Assembly (NCBI RefSeq): GCF_001180305.1 | Contig: NZ_CVSX01000007.1 | Coordinates: 62,001 to 126,000 of the forward strand | Origin: Prochlorococcus marinus | GTDB taxonomy: Bacteria > Cyanobacteriota > Cyanobacteriia > PCC-6307 > Cyanobiaceae | Length of the DNA: 64,000 nt | Direction of reading: 5' to 3' | Shown here: positions 1 to 9,864 of the stretch, one piece after another | How positions within the stretch are numbered: the stretch's first letter is position 1 | Layout: every line of letters begins with the position of its first letter | Position numbers and translations under genes: made by a program | Notes under the pieces: generated by a model | What the model was told of the DNA's origin: nothing | Database searches by the model: none | Seen by the model: the letters and a program-made list of their open reading frames with translations, nothing else

Positions 1-49
1 TTTTATTCAGCTAAAGTAATATTAAAAATTTTTGAAAACGATAATTTTT

Positions 50-75
50 TAGACTAAGTTTAGTCTACATATAAT
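50..75 (+). promoter_or_regulatory. acs promoter with palindrome and perfect -10 box
   Basis: A perfect inverted repeat TAGACTAA-gt-TTAGTCTA (50-67) sits just upstream of a perfect TATAAT (70-75). The ATG of the acetyl-CoA synthetase gene is at 82, so a start 6-8 nt after the -10 would fall at or next to the ATG. The palindrome has the size of a dimeric repressor or activator site, but I do not recognise the binding protein. Confidence 0.5.
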
Positions 76-81
76 TATTTA

Positions 82-2064
82 ATGTCATTAGATAAAAAAA
101 ATTCGATCAATAACATCCTCGAAGAAAGAAGAATTTTTCCTCCTTCACAAGAATTCTCAGACAAATCAAATATTAGATCTCAAAAAGAATTACTTAATCT
201 AAGAAAACAATCATTAGATAATCCAATTAAATTTTGGGAATCTTTTGCAAAATCTGAATTAGATTGGTTTGAGCCATTTCAAACTGTATTAGATAAAGAT
301 AATGCTCCTTTTTTTAAATGGTTTAAAGAGGGGAAACTCAATATTACATATAACTGTTTAGATAGACATATAAAGAGAGGACTTGGAGAAAAAACGGCAT
401 TGATATGGGAGGGCGAACCAGGAGATAGCAAAAAATATACTTATGAAGAACTACTAAAAGAGGTATGTAAAGCTGCTAATGCTTTAAAAACTATTGGTGT
501 AAGGAAAGGAGATTTGATTTGTATTTATATGCCGATGATTCCTGAGGCAATGTTTGCGATGTTGGCTTGTGCAAGAATTGGAGCGCCTCATTCAGTCGTC
601 TTTGGGGGATTTTCTTCAGAAGCTTTAAAAGATAGGATAATTGATGGAAACGCTAAATTTGTTATCACTGCAGATGGTGGCTTTAGAAAAGATAGAACTA
701 TAGAACTTAAGCAAGCAGTTGATGTTGCTATTGAAAGTGGGGCTGATAAAGTTGTTGAAAAAGTAATAGTTGTTCAAAGAACTAAAAAAAATATTTCTAT
801 GGTTGAAGGTAGAGATTTTTGGTGGCACGAATTATTGGAAGATCAAAAAGAAGAGTGCGAACCTGAAATAATGAACAGCGAGGATAGACTTTTTATTCTT
901 TATACTTCAGGTTCTACAGGAAAACCCAAAGGTGTAGTTCATACAACAGGTGGTTATAATCTTTGGTCCCATTTGACATTTAAATGGATTTTTGATTTAA
1001 AAGATGATGATATTTATTGGTGTACGGCTGATGTTGGTTGGATTACTGGGCATAGTTATATAGTTTATGGCCCCTTATCTAATGGTGCCACGACCTTAAT
1101 GTTTGAGGGTGTTCCAAGGCCCTCCAATTTAGGAGCTTTTTGGGAAATTGTTCAGAAATACAAGGTTTCAATTTTTTATACTGCTCCAACAGCAATAAGA
1201 GCATTTATGAAGTCTGGACGCGAAATTCCTGATAAATATAATCTAGAGAGTCTTAGACTTTTAGGTACAGTTGGAGAACCTATTAATCCTGAAGCATGGA
1301 TGTGGTATAGAGATGTTATTGGGAAAAATAAATGTCCCATAGTTGATACATGGTGGCAAACTGAAACTGGTGGTGTCATGATAAGTCCATTGCCTGGGGT
1401 AGTCGCAACAAAGCCAGGTTCAGCTACTTACCCTTTGCCTGGGATTGAAGTTGATGTAGTTGATAAAAATGGAGACAAGGTATCGGAGAACGAGGGGGGT
1501 TATTTAATTATTAAGAAGCCTTGGCCAGGGATGATGAGAACGATTCATGGAAACCCACAGAGATATTTGGAGAGTTATTGGAATTATATTTCTTTTAAAG
1601 GAGAAAAGAATGTTTATTTCGCTGGTGATGGAGCTCGTATTGATGAAGACGGATATATATGGATCATGGGGAGGGTTGATGATGTAATAAGTGTTTCAGG
1701 TCATCGTTTAGGAACGATGGAAATAGAATCTGCTTTGGTAAGTCATAAATCTGTTGCAGAAGCAGCAGTTGTTGGAAGAAGAGATGAATTAAAAGGTGAA
1801 GTGATAGTCGCTTTTGTATCTCTAGAGAAAGAAGTAGATAGTTCTTCAGAATTACAAGAAGAATTAAAGAAACATGTAGTTAATGAAATTGGAATTATCG
1901 CTAAACCAGAAAAAATAATAATTTCTGACTCTCTCCCAAAAACACGAAGTGGAAAAATAATGAGGAGAATTTTGAGATCTTTAGCTGCAGGAGAAAAAAT
2001 TAGTGGTGATATTAGTACTCTTGAAGATAGTTCTGTATTGGAAAAATTGAAAGAAACATCCTAA
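82..2064 (+). CDS. acsA: acetyl-CoA synthetase
   Basis: AMP-forming acetate-CoA ligase that activates acetate to acetyl-CoA in the cytoplasm through acetyl-AMP. The 660 aa match the full family length. The ATP-binding signature [15 protein letters not shown] lies near residues 274-288, the WWQTETGG loop near 430, and the C-terminal [10 protein letters not shown] carries Lys625, the catalytic lysine that is often reversibly acetylated. The ATG at 82 is the only sensible start. It ends convergently with the next gene, overlapping it by 4 bp. It probably recycles acetate and feeds lipid synthesis. The family call is very secure. Confidence 0.97.
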   Translation: MSLDKKNSINNILEERRIFPPSQEFSDKSNIRSQKELLNLRKQSLDNPIKFWESFAKSELDWFEPFQTVLDKDNAPFFKWFKEGKLNITYNCLDRHIKRGLGEKTALIWEGEPGDSKKYTYEELLKEVCKAANALKTIGVRKGDLICIYMPMIPEAMFAMLACARIGAPHSVVFGGFSSEALKDRIIDGNAKFVITADGGFRKDRTIELKQAVDVAIESGADKVVEKVIVVQRTKKNISMVEGRDFWWHELLEDQKEECEPEIMNSEDRLFILYTSGSTGKPKGVVHTTGGYNLWSHLTFKWIFDLKDDDIYWCTADVGWITGHSYIVYGPLSNGATTLMFEGVPRPSNLGAFWEIVQKYKVSIFYTAPTAIRAFMKSGREIPDKYNLESLRLLGTVGEPINPEAWMWYRDVIGKNKCPIVDTWWQTETGGVMISPLPGVVATKPGSATYPLPGIEVDVVDKNGDKVSENEGGYLIIKKPWPGMMRTIHGNPQRYLESYWNYISFKGEKNVYFAGDGARIDEDGYIWIMGRVDDVISVSGHRLGTMEIESALVSHKSVAEAAVVGRRDELKGEVIVAFVSLEKEVDSSSELQEELKKHVVNEIGIIAKPEKIIISDSLPKTRSGKIMRRILRSLAAGEKISGDISTLEDSSVLEKLKETS

Positions 2065-2783
2065 TTAGATTCATCGATTAAACTAGAAATTTTTTTTATA
2101 GTATTTCTTTTGAAATTATCATCTGCCCAGTCTCCTAAAAATTTTTCTCTTAGTCCTGCACTAGCAATAATAGTGTGAGTCCCTTTTAGGATTATCCCAT
2201 TAGAATTATCTTCTTTTCTTGCTTTGAGACAGGAAAATAATTTATCTGTTTGATCTAATTCGTCTGAGTTGAATTTTATTAGGAAGTTATTTTTTTGATT
2301 ATAAGTTTTTTCAATTATTCGAAAAGTTCTTTCTGGACTAGGACTGAATTCAGTACTGAATTCTAATTTTTGAGCAACTTGTTTCAATAATGGAATTGAT
2401 TTGTCCGCACTAAAATTATTGAAACTAATTGATATAAACTTTTCACAATTTCTTCCACCATCTGGAGAAATTAGATGCAGTTTACAGCCAAGACTATGAC
2501 CTATTCTTATCGAAGGAATTGATACCCCTATTCTTTTAGTTAAAGATATGCGGCAATTTTTAAAATCTTTCCATGCCTTTATAGCGAGTTGTTGGTGATC
2601 AAACTGTGGGGTGTACTTGTATGCGTGTACTGCATAATTCTTATGAATTAAACTCTCTATGAATCTTCTATAGGTTAAATCGGGTTTAGAAGCCAGATAA
2701 CTTCCACCGATAAATTCGACAATTTTCTTTGGATTTGATGGCCAATAACAAAAGTTGTTAAATTGATATTTTGTGAAAATCAT
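2061..2783 (-). CDS. DUF1350-type conserved protein
   Basis: A 240-aa protein found across cyanobacteria and plastids, resembling the DUF1350 family of alpha/beta-hydrolase-like proteins. Visible landmarks are [18 protein letters not shown] near the N-terminus, which would follow the first beta-strand, and a GHSLGCKLH segment near residue 115, which looks like a nucleophile elbow (G-H-S-L-G) and fits a serine-hydrolase fold. There is no signal peptide or membrane segment. It is convergent with acs and overlaps its stop. The substrate is unknown. The hydrolase fold is my inference from the GHSLG motif. Confidence 0.7.
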   Translation of the reverse strand: MIFTKYQFNNFCYWPSNPKKIVEFIGGSYLASKPDLTYRRFIESLIHKNYAVHAYKYTPQFDHQQLAIKAWKDFKNCRISLTKRIGVSIPSIRIGHSLGCKLHLISPDGGRNCEKFISISFNNFSADKSIPLLKQVAQKLEFSTEFSPSPERTFRIIEKTYNQKNNFLIKFNSDELDQTDKLFSCLKARKEDNSNGIILKGTHTIIASAGLREKFLGDWADDNFKRNTIKKISSLIDESN

Positions 2784-2943
2784 TTTATAAATTAATTTTG
2801 AATCAAAAGAGGTTTCTAAAATTATTTTTTTAAGTCATTTGTTTAATAAATATTAATTTAAAAGAAATTTTTATTAAATGCGTCAAGATAAATAAAAGTG
2901 TTTCAGCTAATTGGAACTATTTAAAAAAAGAGGATTAAATTAA

Positions 2944-3690
2944 TTGGATTTTCTACAAGGGCAAATTAATAGTAACCCCTCTGAAATAAGTGTTGCTAAT
3001 CAAAACAAAAAAATAGGAAAGATTTTAATTCTTGATACCGAAACAACAGGTTTAGATGAGAATAAAAATGAAGTGATAGAAATAGGTTGTATTTTGTTTG
3101 ACGTATCTTTTAAATGTGTACTTTCACAAGTTTCATTTTTATTTCCAGTAAATAATAATGAAGCAGAACATGTTAATGGGATATCTCCAGAAGTAACTAA
3201 TATCTATCAACCATGGGAAGATGGATTAAAATTCTTCTTAAAACTAGTTGATTGTTCGGATTTTATTGTTGCGCATAATGTGGAATTTGATAAGAAATGG
3301 TTTGGGAAAGGGAGATTACCAAAGCTTAATAAAAAATGGATTTGCAGTTTAGAGGATATTAATTGGTCTTTTCAAAAATCACTAAAAATAAGACCTTCAG
3401 TAACTGAATTGGCTCTATCTTTTTCAATACCAGTTTGGAATTTACATAGAGCTTTGTCAGATTGCTTTTACATTTCTGAGGTTTTTAAAAAATGCGATAA
3501 TTTAGAGGAACTTTTACTTAAAGCTACTGAACCAAGGTTTTTATATAAAGCATTGGTTAGTTATGAAGATAGATCTTTGGCTAAAAATGCTGGTTTTAGA
3601 TGGAACAATCCTGTGCAGGGAGCTTGGTCAAGAAAATTAACTACTTATGAGGCAAAAAAACTTAATTTTAGAGTTGAGATTCTGAATTGA
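2944..3690 (+). CDS. DnaQ-like 3'-5' exonuclease (DEDDh)
   Basis: Exonuclease of the DNA polymerase III epsilon/RNase T superfamily. All DEDDh elements are visible: DTETTG (Exo I, about residue 31), HNVEFD (Exo II, about 111) and HRALSD (Exo III, about 173). A C-terminal segment with AGFRWNNPVQGAWSRK follows, typical of bacterial exonucleases of this subgroup. The start is TTG at 2944, with GAGGA about 9 nt upstream; no ATG precedes the DTETTG motif. It is probably a stand-alone proofreading or repair exonuclease, not the replicative epsilon subunit, but this is an inference. Confidence 0.85.
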   Translation: MDFLQGQINSNPSEISVANQNKKIGKILILDTETTGLDENKNEVIEIGCILFDVSFKCVLSQVSFLFPVNNNEAEHVNGISPEVTNIYQPWEDGLKFFLKLVDCSDFIVAHNVEFDKKWFGKGRLPKLNKKWICSLEDINWSFQKSLKIRPSVTELALSFSIPVWNLHRALSDCFYISEVFKKCDNLEELLLKATEPRFLYKALVSYEDRSLAKNAGFRWNNPVQGAWSRKLTTYEAKKLNFRVEILN

Positions 3691-3720
3691 TAATTAATGC
3701 TTTTTTGACTAAGAAAATAT

Positions 3721-4143
3721 TTAGTGCATACTACAAGGCATCCATTTATTACCCATTTTATGTGCGCCAATACAACCATATTTTGAGGCGGCTTTTTCGG
3801 CTTCTTGTTTAGTATTAAATAGATCTGGTATCATATTTTCCTTGCCTGAATTAGAAATTTGTTTGGAATGATTATGATTATTGTTTTGGGAATTTGGTGA
3901 ATACTCCCATATCCCCATAGTAGTGACCCCTGCGGAGAAAATTCCCATCCCAACTACTGATAAATTTACTATTCCCATTGCAACTGCACCAAAAGAGAAT
4001 ACACCCATTGGAACTACTCCAATACTTATAACTCCCATTGGCACAATTCCTATTGAAATGATACCAAGAGGTGCTAATCCAATGGCAATTTTTTTTGGTT
4101 TTGTACCACAATGCTGACTCTCTTTATTTTTAATAATTTCCAA
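3721..4143 (-). CDS. Gly/Met-rich repeat protein with DUF3721-like tail
   Basis: A 140-aa protein in two parts. Residues of about 22-85 are a run of five- to ten-residue repeats of the form (I/V)-G-(I/V)-V-P-M-G-V-(I/F)-S, with glycine every five residues and methionine every ten. Such a run could form a regular solenoid or membrane-inserted ladder. After a polar Asn/His-rich linker comes a 35-residue domain with KQEAEKAASKYGCIGAHKMG and MPCSMH, which resembles the DUF3721 family of marine cyanobacteria. The two Cys and two His could bind a metal or form a disulfide. Function is unknown. The DNA repeat also makes a mirror ORF on the other strand. Confidence 0.75.
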   Translation of the reverse strand: MEIIKNKESQHCGTKPKKIAIGLAPLGIISIGIVPMGVISIGVVPMGVFSFGAVAMGIVNLSVVGMGIFSAGVTTMGIWEYSPNSQNNNHNHSKQISNSGKENMIPDLFNTKQEAEKAASKYGCIGAHKMGNKWMPCSMH

Positions 4144-4241
4144 TAGTTTTTCTAAATGTTAAATTTAAATTGTCTCACAGAAAATCCAATTAAAATTGAA
4201 TTTCTAATTGAATTAAAAATTTTGAATTATTTTCTAGAACT

Positions 4242-5522
4242 TTGAATAACTTAAAAAATCTTAGAGGAACAGTAGACCTATTGCCAGATCAATTAATAAA
4301 GTGGCAAAACGTTGAAAAAATTTTAATGGATCAGCTTTCAAGAGCATCTATCAAAGAAATAAGAACACCAATATTGGAAATGACTGAATTATTTATAAGA
4401 GGCATTGGTGAAGGGACAGATGTTGTTAGTAAGGAAATGTATACATTCGTAGATAGAGGTAAAAGATCATGCACTCTTAGGCCTGAAGGAACGGCCTCCG
4501 TTGCACGAGCATTATTACAAAATGGATTGTCTTCTAATCCTTTTCAAAAACTTTGGTATATGGGTCCTATGTTTCGATACGAAAGACCGCAAGCAGGCAG
4601 GCAAAGACAGTTTCATCAGTTAGGTGTTGAATTTATAGGATACGAATCAGTAAGAAGCGATGTTGAAATTATTGCTTTAGCTTGGGATATCTTAGGGAAA
4701 TTAGGAATAAAAGAACTTAATCTTGAAATAAATACCTTGGGTGATGTAAATGATAGATTTAATTTTCAAAAATCTTTTTTGAAGTGGCTAGAAATAAATA
4801 AAAATTCTTTAGATTCAGATTCTCAAAATAGAATGAATAAAAACCCTTTAAGGATTTTAGACTCTAAGAATATTCAAACAAAAAAAGCCCTTGAAAATGC
4901 TCCAAAGTTATTTAATTTTTTGTCAGAAAAAAGTCATAAAAGGTATTCAGAACTAAAAAAACAATTAGAAGTTTTAAAAATTCCCTTCGTTGAAAATTTT
5001 AATCTAGTTAGAGGTTTGGATTATTACACCCATACAGCCTTTGAAATTACTAGTGGAGCTTTAGGTTCCCAAGCTACAGTTTGCGGAGGAGGAAGATATG
5101 ACGATCTAATCAAACAAATGGGAGGGCCAAGTACACCTGCAATTGGATTCGCTATTGGTTTAGAAAGATTAATCTTACTGGCGGGGGAAGAGCTTGAAGT
5201 TCCAAGAAATACTGATATTTATATTGTTAACCAAGGATTAATTGCCGAATCGTTAGCCATGGATTTATCTAGAAAATTAAGAAATTATGATTTGTTGGTT
5301 GAATTGGATCTGAGTGGAGCTTCTTTCTCTAAACAATTTAAAAAGGCAAATAGACTGAAATCTAAAAGTATTATTGTTATTGGTGATAATGAAGCAGCTA
5401 ATAAAGAATTTATTATTAGGCTTTTTGATAAATCAACCCAAGAAAATAAAGAAGAAGTTATATCTTTTGAAAATGATATTAAATTAGGAAAGTGGTTAAA
5501 TAAATACTTACTTGCACAATAA
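4242..5522 (+). CDS. hisS: histidyl-tRNA synthetase
   Basis: Class II aminoacyl-tRNA synthetase that charges tRNA-His, 426 aa and full length. Motif 2 (YMGPMFRYERPQAGRQRQFH) is near residues 105-125, the histidine-specific LVRGLDYYT near 257, and motif 3 (AIGFAIGLERL) near 300. The C-terminal 95 residues form the anticodon-binding domain. The first codon is TTG; the preceding region is AT-rich and non-coding. Its TAA overlaps the ATG of the next small gene (TAATG), suggesting translational coupling. Confidence 0.97.
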   Translation: MNNLKNLRGTVDLLPDQLIKWQNVEKILMDQLSRASIKEIRTPILEMTELFIRGIGEGTDVVSKEMYTFVDRGKRSCTLRPEGTASVARALLQNGLSSNPFQKLWYMGPMFRYERPQAGRQRQFHQLGVEFIGYESVRSDVEIIALAWDILGKLGIKELNLEINTLGDVNDRFNFQKSFLKWLEINKNSLDSDSQNRMNKNPLRILDSKNIQTKKALENAPKLFNFLSEKSHKRYSELKKQLEVLKIPFVENFNLVRGLDYYTHTAFEITSGALGSQATVCGGGRYDDLIKQMGGPSTPAIGFAIGLERLILLAGEELEVPRNTDIYIVNQGLIAESLAMDLSRKLRNYDLLVELDLSGASFSKQFKKANRLKSKSIIVIGDNEAANKEFIIRLFDKSTQENKEEVISFENDIKLGKWLNKYLLAQ

Positions 5523-5812
5523 TGCTCTTAAAGTTTTTGATGATTCTTTTTTTAATATTAATTTTGATTTATTTGAGAAATTTTCTTAAATTAAACAGAA
5601 AAAAAAATTTTTATGGAGCTAAAAAGTTAATAACTTTCAAAAAGAGTAATCTTAATAATTGGATGAATTTAACAAAAAAAGAAAGATATAATTTATCAAA
5701 ACAAGAATCTATTGCCTATCTTGATAAAAGAAAACTTTTATTAGATGAAATTAGAAAAGAATATAAAAAAATATCTAAAGGTAATTCTAAGGAAAACTTT
5801 AATAAAAAATAA
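5522..5812 (+). CDS. small single-pass membrane protein
   Basis: A 96-aa protein starting inside the hisS stop codon. Residues 1-21 form one very hydrophobic helix; the rest is strongly basic and lysine-rich, predicted cytoplasmic, with KKERYNLSKQESIAYLDKRK as the most conserved-looking part. I do not recognise a family. Coupling to hisS and the following DUF2389-like gene suggests a co-transcribed trio. It is a probable real gene because the spacing is tight and the composition coherent; function unknown. Confidence 0.65.
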   Translation: MLLKFLMILFLILILIYLRNFLKLNRKKNFYGAKKLITFKKSNLNNWMNLTKKERYNLSKQESIAYLDKRKLLLDEIRKEYKKISKGNSKENFNKK

Positions 5813-5814
5813 CA

Positions 5815-6114
5815 ATGGAAAATTTTTGGACTTCTAATAAGCCAATAAATGGATTAAGACATTTTGTGATGGTAAATAAGATTAAAGAAAAAGAAAATTT
5901 GATTTTTTTTATGGTTTCTGTACTTGATTCTGAAATTAATTTAAAAATTTCTTACGAAGAATTAATAAATAGTGGAAATTGGTTAAAAGGGTGGATCAAT
6001 CTTCCTAAGCCTGAATCAGTTACTGAAGAATATGGTAATTATAAATTCACTAATAAAGATAAACGGGTTGATGAGATATTCGTAAATGATAATTCTCAAT
6101 TTAATATTTCTTAA
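5815..6114 (+). CDS. Trp-rich DUF2389 (TIGR02450-like) protein
   Basis: A 99-aa protein whose first 70 residues match the tryptophan-rich TIGR02450/DUF2389 pattern: WTS near the N-terminus, then RHFVMV, a strand segment FFMVSVLDSE, an EEL helix and a closing NWLKGWINL. It begins 2 nt after the previous stop, so it is almost certainly translated from the hisS transcript. No catalytic residues are evident. The family occurs in cyanobacteria and proteobacteria and has no known biochemical role. Confidence 0.7.
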   Translation: MENFWTSNKPINGLRHFVMVNKIKEKENLIFFMVSVLDSEINLKISYEELINSGNWLKGWINLPKPESVTEEYGNYKFTNKDKRVDEIFVNDNSQFNIS

Positions 6115-6249
6115 TTTGGTATAAATTTTATAATTAGTTTTCTTTACAAATACTAGGTTTATTATCAATTAATAATTATTTAAAAGTTTTACCCCTTTCA
6201 AAAAAATAGAATTAACGTTATCAAGGGTAAACAATATTTACTAAATTCA

Positions 6250-6483
6250 ATGTTAGGGGATATATGGAGCTCATCTGAGTTGGCTGCTGAAAAGTTAGGA
6301 ATAACTGAAATTAAACTTTCTATTTTGCGTGAAAATGGATTACTCAAACCTGGGATTCATTGGAAAAGTTCTCCGCTCGGTCAGAAAAAGCCTTGGAAGC
6401 CTCAGGCAATTTACAATATAAAAATGTGCAATAAAGTTATTAATAAATTTTATCTTAAAGATAAAGACATTACGGCAGCATAA
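6250..6483 (+). CDS. small HTH-like protein (MerR/excisionase-like)
   Basis: A 77-aa soluble protein. Residues 6-30 (WSSSELAAEKLGITEIKLSI) read like a helix-turn-helix, followed by LRENGLLKPGIHW and a basic PLGQKKPWKPQAIYN stretch that could be the wing of a winged helix. This arrangement is seen in MerR-type and excisionase-type small DNA-binding proteins. There is no effector domain and no mobile-element gene next to it. The start is ATG at 6250. The DNA-binding role is an inference from the HTH pattern alone. Confidence 0.6.
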   Translation: MLGDIWSSSELAAEKLGITEIKLSILRENGLLKPGIHWKSSPLGQKKPWKPQAIYNIKMCNKVINKFYLKDKDITAA

Positions 6484-6525
6484 ATTATATTTTTCGAAGT
6501 TCAATTTGGAAAGTAATATCAAGCT

Positions 6526-6702
6526 CTATTCGATTAGATTCTCGTCCTGACAATCAATTAAAGTATTTTGCAAAGTGGGATATAAGTTGATCATTTTTAT
6601 ATATTGCTGTGATTTTCTGTAGGAATTTGCAGCCTTTTTGTAATGAACTTCCGATTTCATTTCTAGTGAATTTTTTCTAGAAGACTCTTGAGAAGTAGTC
6701 AT
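6526..6702 (-). CDS. 58-aa conserved-looking small protein
   Basis: A short ORF on the minus strand, starting ATG at 6702 with MTTSQESSRKNSLEMKSEVH and ending in a TAG at 6526. The protein is polar, probably helical and without membrane segments. Codon use looks like neighbouring genes, and it fills an otherwise empty stretch. I do not recognise a family. It points away from pcb, so the region 6703-7032 would carry divergent promoters. Confidence 0.45.
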   Translation of the reverse strand: MTTSQESSRKNSLEMKSEVHYKKAANSYRKSQQYIKMINLYPTLQNTLIDCQDENLIE

Positions 6703-7032
6703 GATAATAATTTTCTTATCCCCTTTTTAATAATTGTTTGAGAATGAGGCAATAAATAGGATGGTTTAATGAAACAAAACAACATTTAATGTCAGCAAAA
6801 AGAAATTTATCAAAGATATTTGAATTGAAAAATACTGATTTCTTTTATTAAAGATGTGGCTTTGAAAATAATTTTTCTTCATTAAATCTACCTTCTTTGC
6901 TCTTTTAATACTCCTAGAAGATTTTTAATTTTGTATTGGATAGGATTACTAACCTTTACAATTTTGTTATGAATTAAGCTCTTTGATGAAATATAAAGTA
7001 TTCTCAAAACGTTTAAGCTAATCAATTCCTAA
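6703..7032. other. intergenic region upstream of pcb
   Basis: 330 bases without a convincing gene. It must hold the promoter and long leader of the antenna gene and, on the other strand, the promoter of the 58-aa gene. A TATAAA at 6992-6997 is a possible -10 for pcb. I see no strong hairpin, palindrome or known riboswitch here. Confidence 0.4.
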
Positions 7033-8091
7033 ATGCAAACCTATGGAAATCCAGATACTACCTATGGATGGTGGGCTGGTAATTCAGGTGTAGCAAATCG
7101 CTCAGGAAAATTTATTGCTGCTCATGTAGCTCATGCAGGATTAATTGTTTTCTGGGCGGGTGCATTCACCCTTTTTGAACTTTCACGATTTGACCCAAGC
7201 GTCCCAATGGGTCATCAACCCCTAATTGTTCTTCCTCATTTAGCAACTCTTGGAATAGGGTTCGATGCTAATGGCGTTGCGATGGGAGATACTAAACCTG
7301 TTCTAGCGATAGCAATAGTGCACTTAGTTTCTTCTATGGTTTTAGCAGCTGGAGGACTTTTACATTCTTTACTCCTTCCTGGGAATTTAGAAGATTCTGA
7401 TGTTGCAAGAGCAAGAAAATTCAATATTGAATGGGATAATCCAGACAAATTGACATTTATTCTTGGTCACCATCTAATTATTCTTGGTTTCGCAGTTATC
7501 GCTTTTGTTGAATGGGCAAGAGTCCATGGAATTTATGATCCAGCTATTGGTTCTGTAAGACAGGTTGAGTATGAATTAAATTTGGCCAAAATTTGGAATC
7601 ATCAAACAGACTTTTTGACTATTGATAGCCTTGAAGAGGTAATGGGAGGACATGCTTTCCTTGCTTTCGTTGAGATTACCGGTGGTGCATGGCATATTGC
7701 TACAAAGCAAGTTGGTGAATATACCAAGTTCAAAGGTAAAGGACTTTTATCTGCAGAAGCTGTTCTATCATGGTCTTTAGCTGGAATAGGCTGGATGGCT
7801 ATTATTGCAGCCTTCTGGAGTGCGGCTAATACAACAGTTTATCCAACTGAATTTTTTGGTGAACCACTTGAACTTAAATTTAGTATTTCTCCATATTGGG
7901 TCGATACTGTTGACCTGCCTGATGGTGATTACACTTCAAGAGCTTGGTTAGCTAATGTCCATTACTATTTTGGATTCTTCTTTATTCAAGGTCATTTATG
8001 GCATGCTCTAAGAGCACTAGGCTTTGATTTTAAGAGAGTTACTAATGCTATCAGTAATATTGATAGTGCTACAGTCACTCTTAAAGATTAA
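7033..8091 (+). CDS. pcbA: Pcb chlorophyll a2/b2-binding light-harvesting protein
   Basis: Main antenna protein of Prochlorococcus, in the thylakoid membrane. It is a six-helix relative of PSII CP43 and IsiA that binds divinyl chlorophylls and feeds the photosystems. The 352 aa length matches the family; it lacks the large lumenal loop of CP43. The N-terminus [19 protein letters not shown] is diagnostic, and histidines in hydrophobic helices ([27 protein letters not shown]) are the chlorophyll ligands. It is a single-gene transcript with a strong terminator immediately downstream. Codon use is more GC-rich and biased than in its neighbours, as expected for a very highly expressed gene. Confidence 0.97.
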   Translation: MQTYGNPDTTYGWWAGNSGVANRSGKFIAAHVAHAGLIVFWAGAFTLFELSRFDPSVPMGHQPLIVLPHLATLGIGFDANGVAMGDTKPVLAIAIVHLVSSMVLAAGGLLHSLLLPGNLEDSDVARARKFNIEWDNPDKLTFILGHHLIILGFAVIAFVEWARVHGIYDPAIGSVRQVEYELNLAKIWNHQTDFLTIDSLEEVMGGHAFLAFVEITGGAWHIATKQVGEYTKFKGKGLLSAEAVLSWSLAGIGWMAIIAAFWSAANTTVYPTEFFGEPLELKFSISPYWVDTVDLPDGDYTSRAWLANVHYYFGFFFIQGHLWHALRALGFDFKRVTNAISNIDSATVTLKD

Positions 8092-8115
8092 TTCTTTAAT
8101 CTCATTACTAATATT

Positions 8116-8146
8116 AAAAGGCTCCTACTAAAGGAGCCTTTTTATT
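8116..8146 (+). terminator. pcb terminator
   Basis: A ten-base-pair hairpin AAAAGGCTCC / GGAGCCTTTT (8116-8125 and 8133-8142) with a seven-base loop and a T-rich end. It lies 25 bases after the pcb stop and is a textbook intrinsic terminator. Confidence 0.9.
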
Positions 8147-8189
8147 TGAAAATTTTGGTTTATTAATTTAGATTTATAATTATATCTAT

Positions 8190-9569
8190 TTGAAATCATT
8201 GAATATTATTTCTTTGCAGAATAATTATATTTTTTCAAACTCTATATTAATAAGTTGTTTTGGATTTTTAATTATATTTTTCTTATTGATTTTTGGTAAG
8301 AGATTTAAACTGGCTGTCCAACTCGAAAGATTTGGACTGCCAATAGCTGTTATATCAGGAATTTTAGGTATATCTATAGGTCCATTTGGAGTGATACACT
8401 TTTTGCCAAAAGAAACAGTCAATGTTTGGAGTAATTTTCCTACTCCCCTTTTATCATTAGTCTTTGCAACTTTAATGATGGGAAGACCTATCCCAAATAT
8501 AAATGGGTTGGTTAAACCAATTTTTAATCAATTTTTGCTTGCTCTTTCACTAGGTTTTGGACAGTTTTTCGTTGGCGGTTTAGTAGTTAAATATTTTTTG
8601 CCTCCATCTATGGATATTAATCCTTTAATGGGATGTTTAATTGAGGTAGGTTTTGAGGGTGGTCATGGAGCCGCATCTATCATTGGGGAGAGTTTTAATA
8701 GGCTTGGTTTCCAAAATGGTTTAGATCTTGGTTTAGCTATGGCAACAATGGGTCTTTTATCTTCTTCGTTATTGGGTAGCATTTTTATTTTTATTGGGAG
8801 AAATTTAGGTCTTTCAGATACCGAGGAAATTCGCGAAAAAAAAGAAAATCCAAAACAAAATAGTAATAAATCAACTTTTGCGGATTTAAGAATTTTGATA
8901 ATAAATCTTGGATTTTCTGGCCTAGCAATTTCTTTTGGTTTTTTATTACTTGAATTTTTAAAATATATTTCAAGTTCTTTTGGTGAATTTTCTAAAGAAA
9001 TTATTTTTTCACTACCTGTATTCCCATTTATTTTAATAGGATCTCTCCTTATTAGATATATTTTAGAAAAAACCAAAAATACAGAGTTCATTTCAAATAT
9101 TTTGCAAAGAGAGATTGGGATTTTATCTACAGATCTATTAATCTTTACCGCAATGGCAAGCTTAGATATTGCAGTTGTTTTTGAAAATTGGATAATTATT
9201 TTAGTTTTTACTATATTTGGTTTATTTTGGAATTTAATTTGTATTGCTTATTTTGCATATTTTATATTTGACGATTACTGGTTCGAAAAAAGTTTGATAG
9301 AGTTTGGTAACTCTACAGGGGTAGTTGCTTCTGGATTACTTCTTTTAAGACTTGCAGATCCTAAAAATATTTCAAAGACATTGCCAATTTTTACATCAAA
9401 ACAGCTATTTGCACAATTAATACTGTCAGGAGGATTATTTACAGTTTTGGCCCCTTTGATGATTTCTAACATTGGAATAGATTATTGGACAGAAATTTGT
9501 GCTGTAATTACTTTTGCAATTCTTTTCATTGCATTGATTTTAAATAAAGGAGAATTGAAAAAATCTTAA
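8190..9569 (+). CDS. gltS: sodium:glutamate symporter
   Basis: Inner-membrane Na+/glutamate symporter of the GltS (ESS) family, 459 aa with two inverted halves of about five helices each. Family marks are the glycine-rich reentrant segments GFEGGHGAASIIGESF (about residues 156-171) and EFGNSTGVVASGLLLLR in the second half. The start is TTG at 8190, which leaves a hydrophilic N-terminus before the first helix. It probably imports glutamate or related amino acids. The marine substrate has not been read from sequence. Confidence 0.88.
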   Translation: MKSLNIISLQNNYIFSNSILISCFGFLIIFFLLIFGKRFKLAVQLERFGLPIAVISGILGISIGPFGVIHFLPKETVNVWSNFPTPLLSLVFATLMMGRPIPNINGLVKPIFNQFLLALSLGFGQFFVGGLVVKYFLPPSMDINPLMGCLIEVGFEGGHGAASIIGESFNRLGFQNGLDLGLAMATMGLLSSSLLGSIFIFIGRNLGLSDTEEIREKKENPKQNSNKSTFADLRILIINLGFSGLAISFGFLLLEFLKYISSSFGEFSKEIIFSLPVFPFILIGSLLIRYILEKTKNTEFISNILQREIGILSTDLLIFTAMASLDIAVVFENWIIILVFTIFGLFWNLICIAYFAYFIFDDYWFEKSLIEFGNSTGVVASGLLLLRLADPKNISKTLPIFTSKQLFAQLILSGGLFTVLAPLMISNIGIDYWTEICAVITFAILFIALILNKGELKKS

Positions 9570-9606
9570 TAATAACTCTAGAATAGCTTTAGTATTATAG
9601 TTATTA

Positions 9607-9864
9607 ATGTCTCATACTCCATACGATATTCCTCCTCAAGAAAATAAAGGGAAGTGGTTTAGGAGTCATTTGCTTGGCAGAGAAATCGAACTTGGAGAAT
9701 TATATAGTCTTGGATCAAATGATTTGGATTTACTTATGGCGGAGACTGCAGAAATCAGAAGCGACCTTGATTTCAAGGAAAAGAATATTGGAAAATTTAG
9801 GACTGCAGGATATTTTTTGGAGTTGGCAAGGATAATTGAGAAAAGGAAGTTGTTAGAAAATTAA
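9607..9864 (+). CDS. conserved hypothetical protein (85 aa)
   Basis: A soluble 85-aa protein with a charged, helix-rich composition. It starts with MSHTPYDIPPQENKGKW and contains RSHLLGREIELGELYSLGSN and an acidic helix ending in RIIEKRKLLEN. It follows gltS by 37 bases in the same direction, so it may share its transcript. It is convergent with the GST gene, overlapping it by 4 bp. I cannot assign a domain family; the clean start and stop spacing supports it as a real gene. Confidence 0.6.
   Translation: MSHTPYDIPPQENKGKWFRSHLLGREIELGELYSLGSNDLDLLMAETAEIRSDLDFKEKNIGKFRTAGYFLELARIIEKRKLLEN

Noticed and set aside
3881-4117. 78-aa plus-strand ORF rich in PIGTTPI repeats
   Set aside because: It is the antisense image of the Gly/Met repeat gene; only the minus-strand frame has a real C-terminal domain.
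8663-9091. 142-aa minus-strand ORF inside gltS
   Set aside because: It is a long shadow ORF in the frame opposite a membrane protein; gltS is clearly coding.
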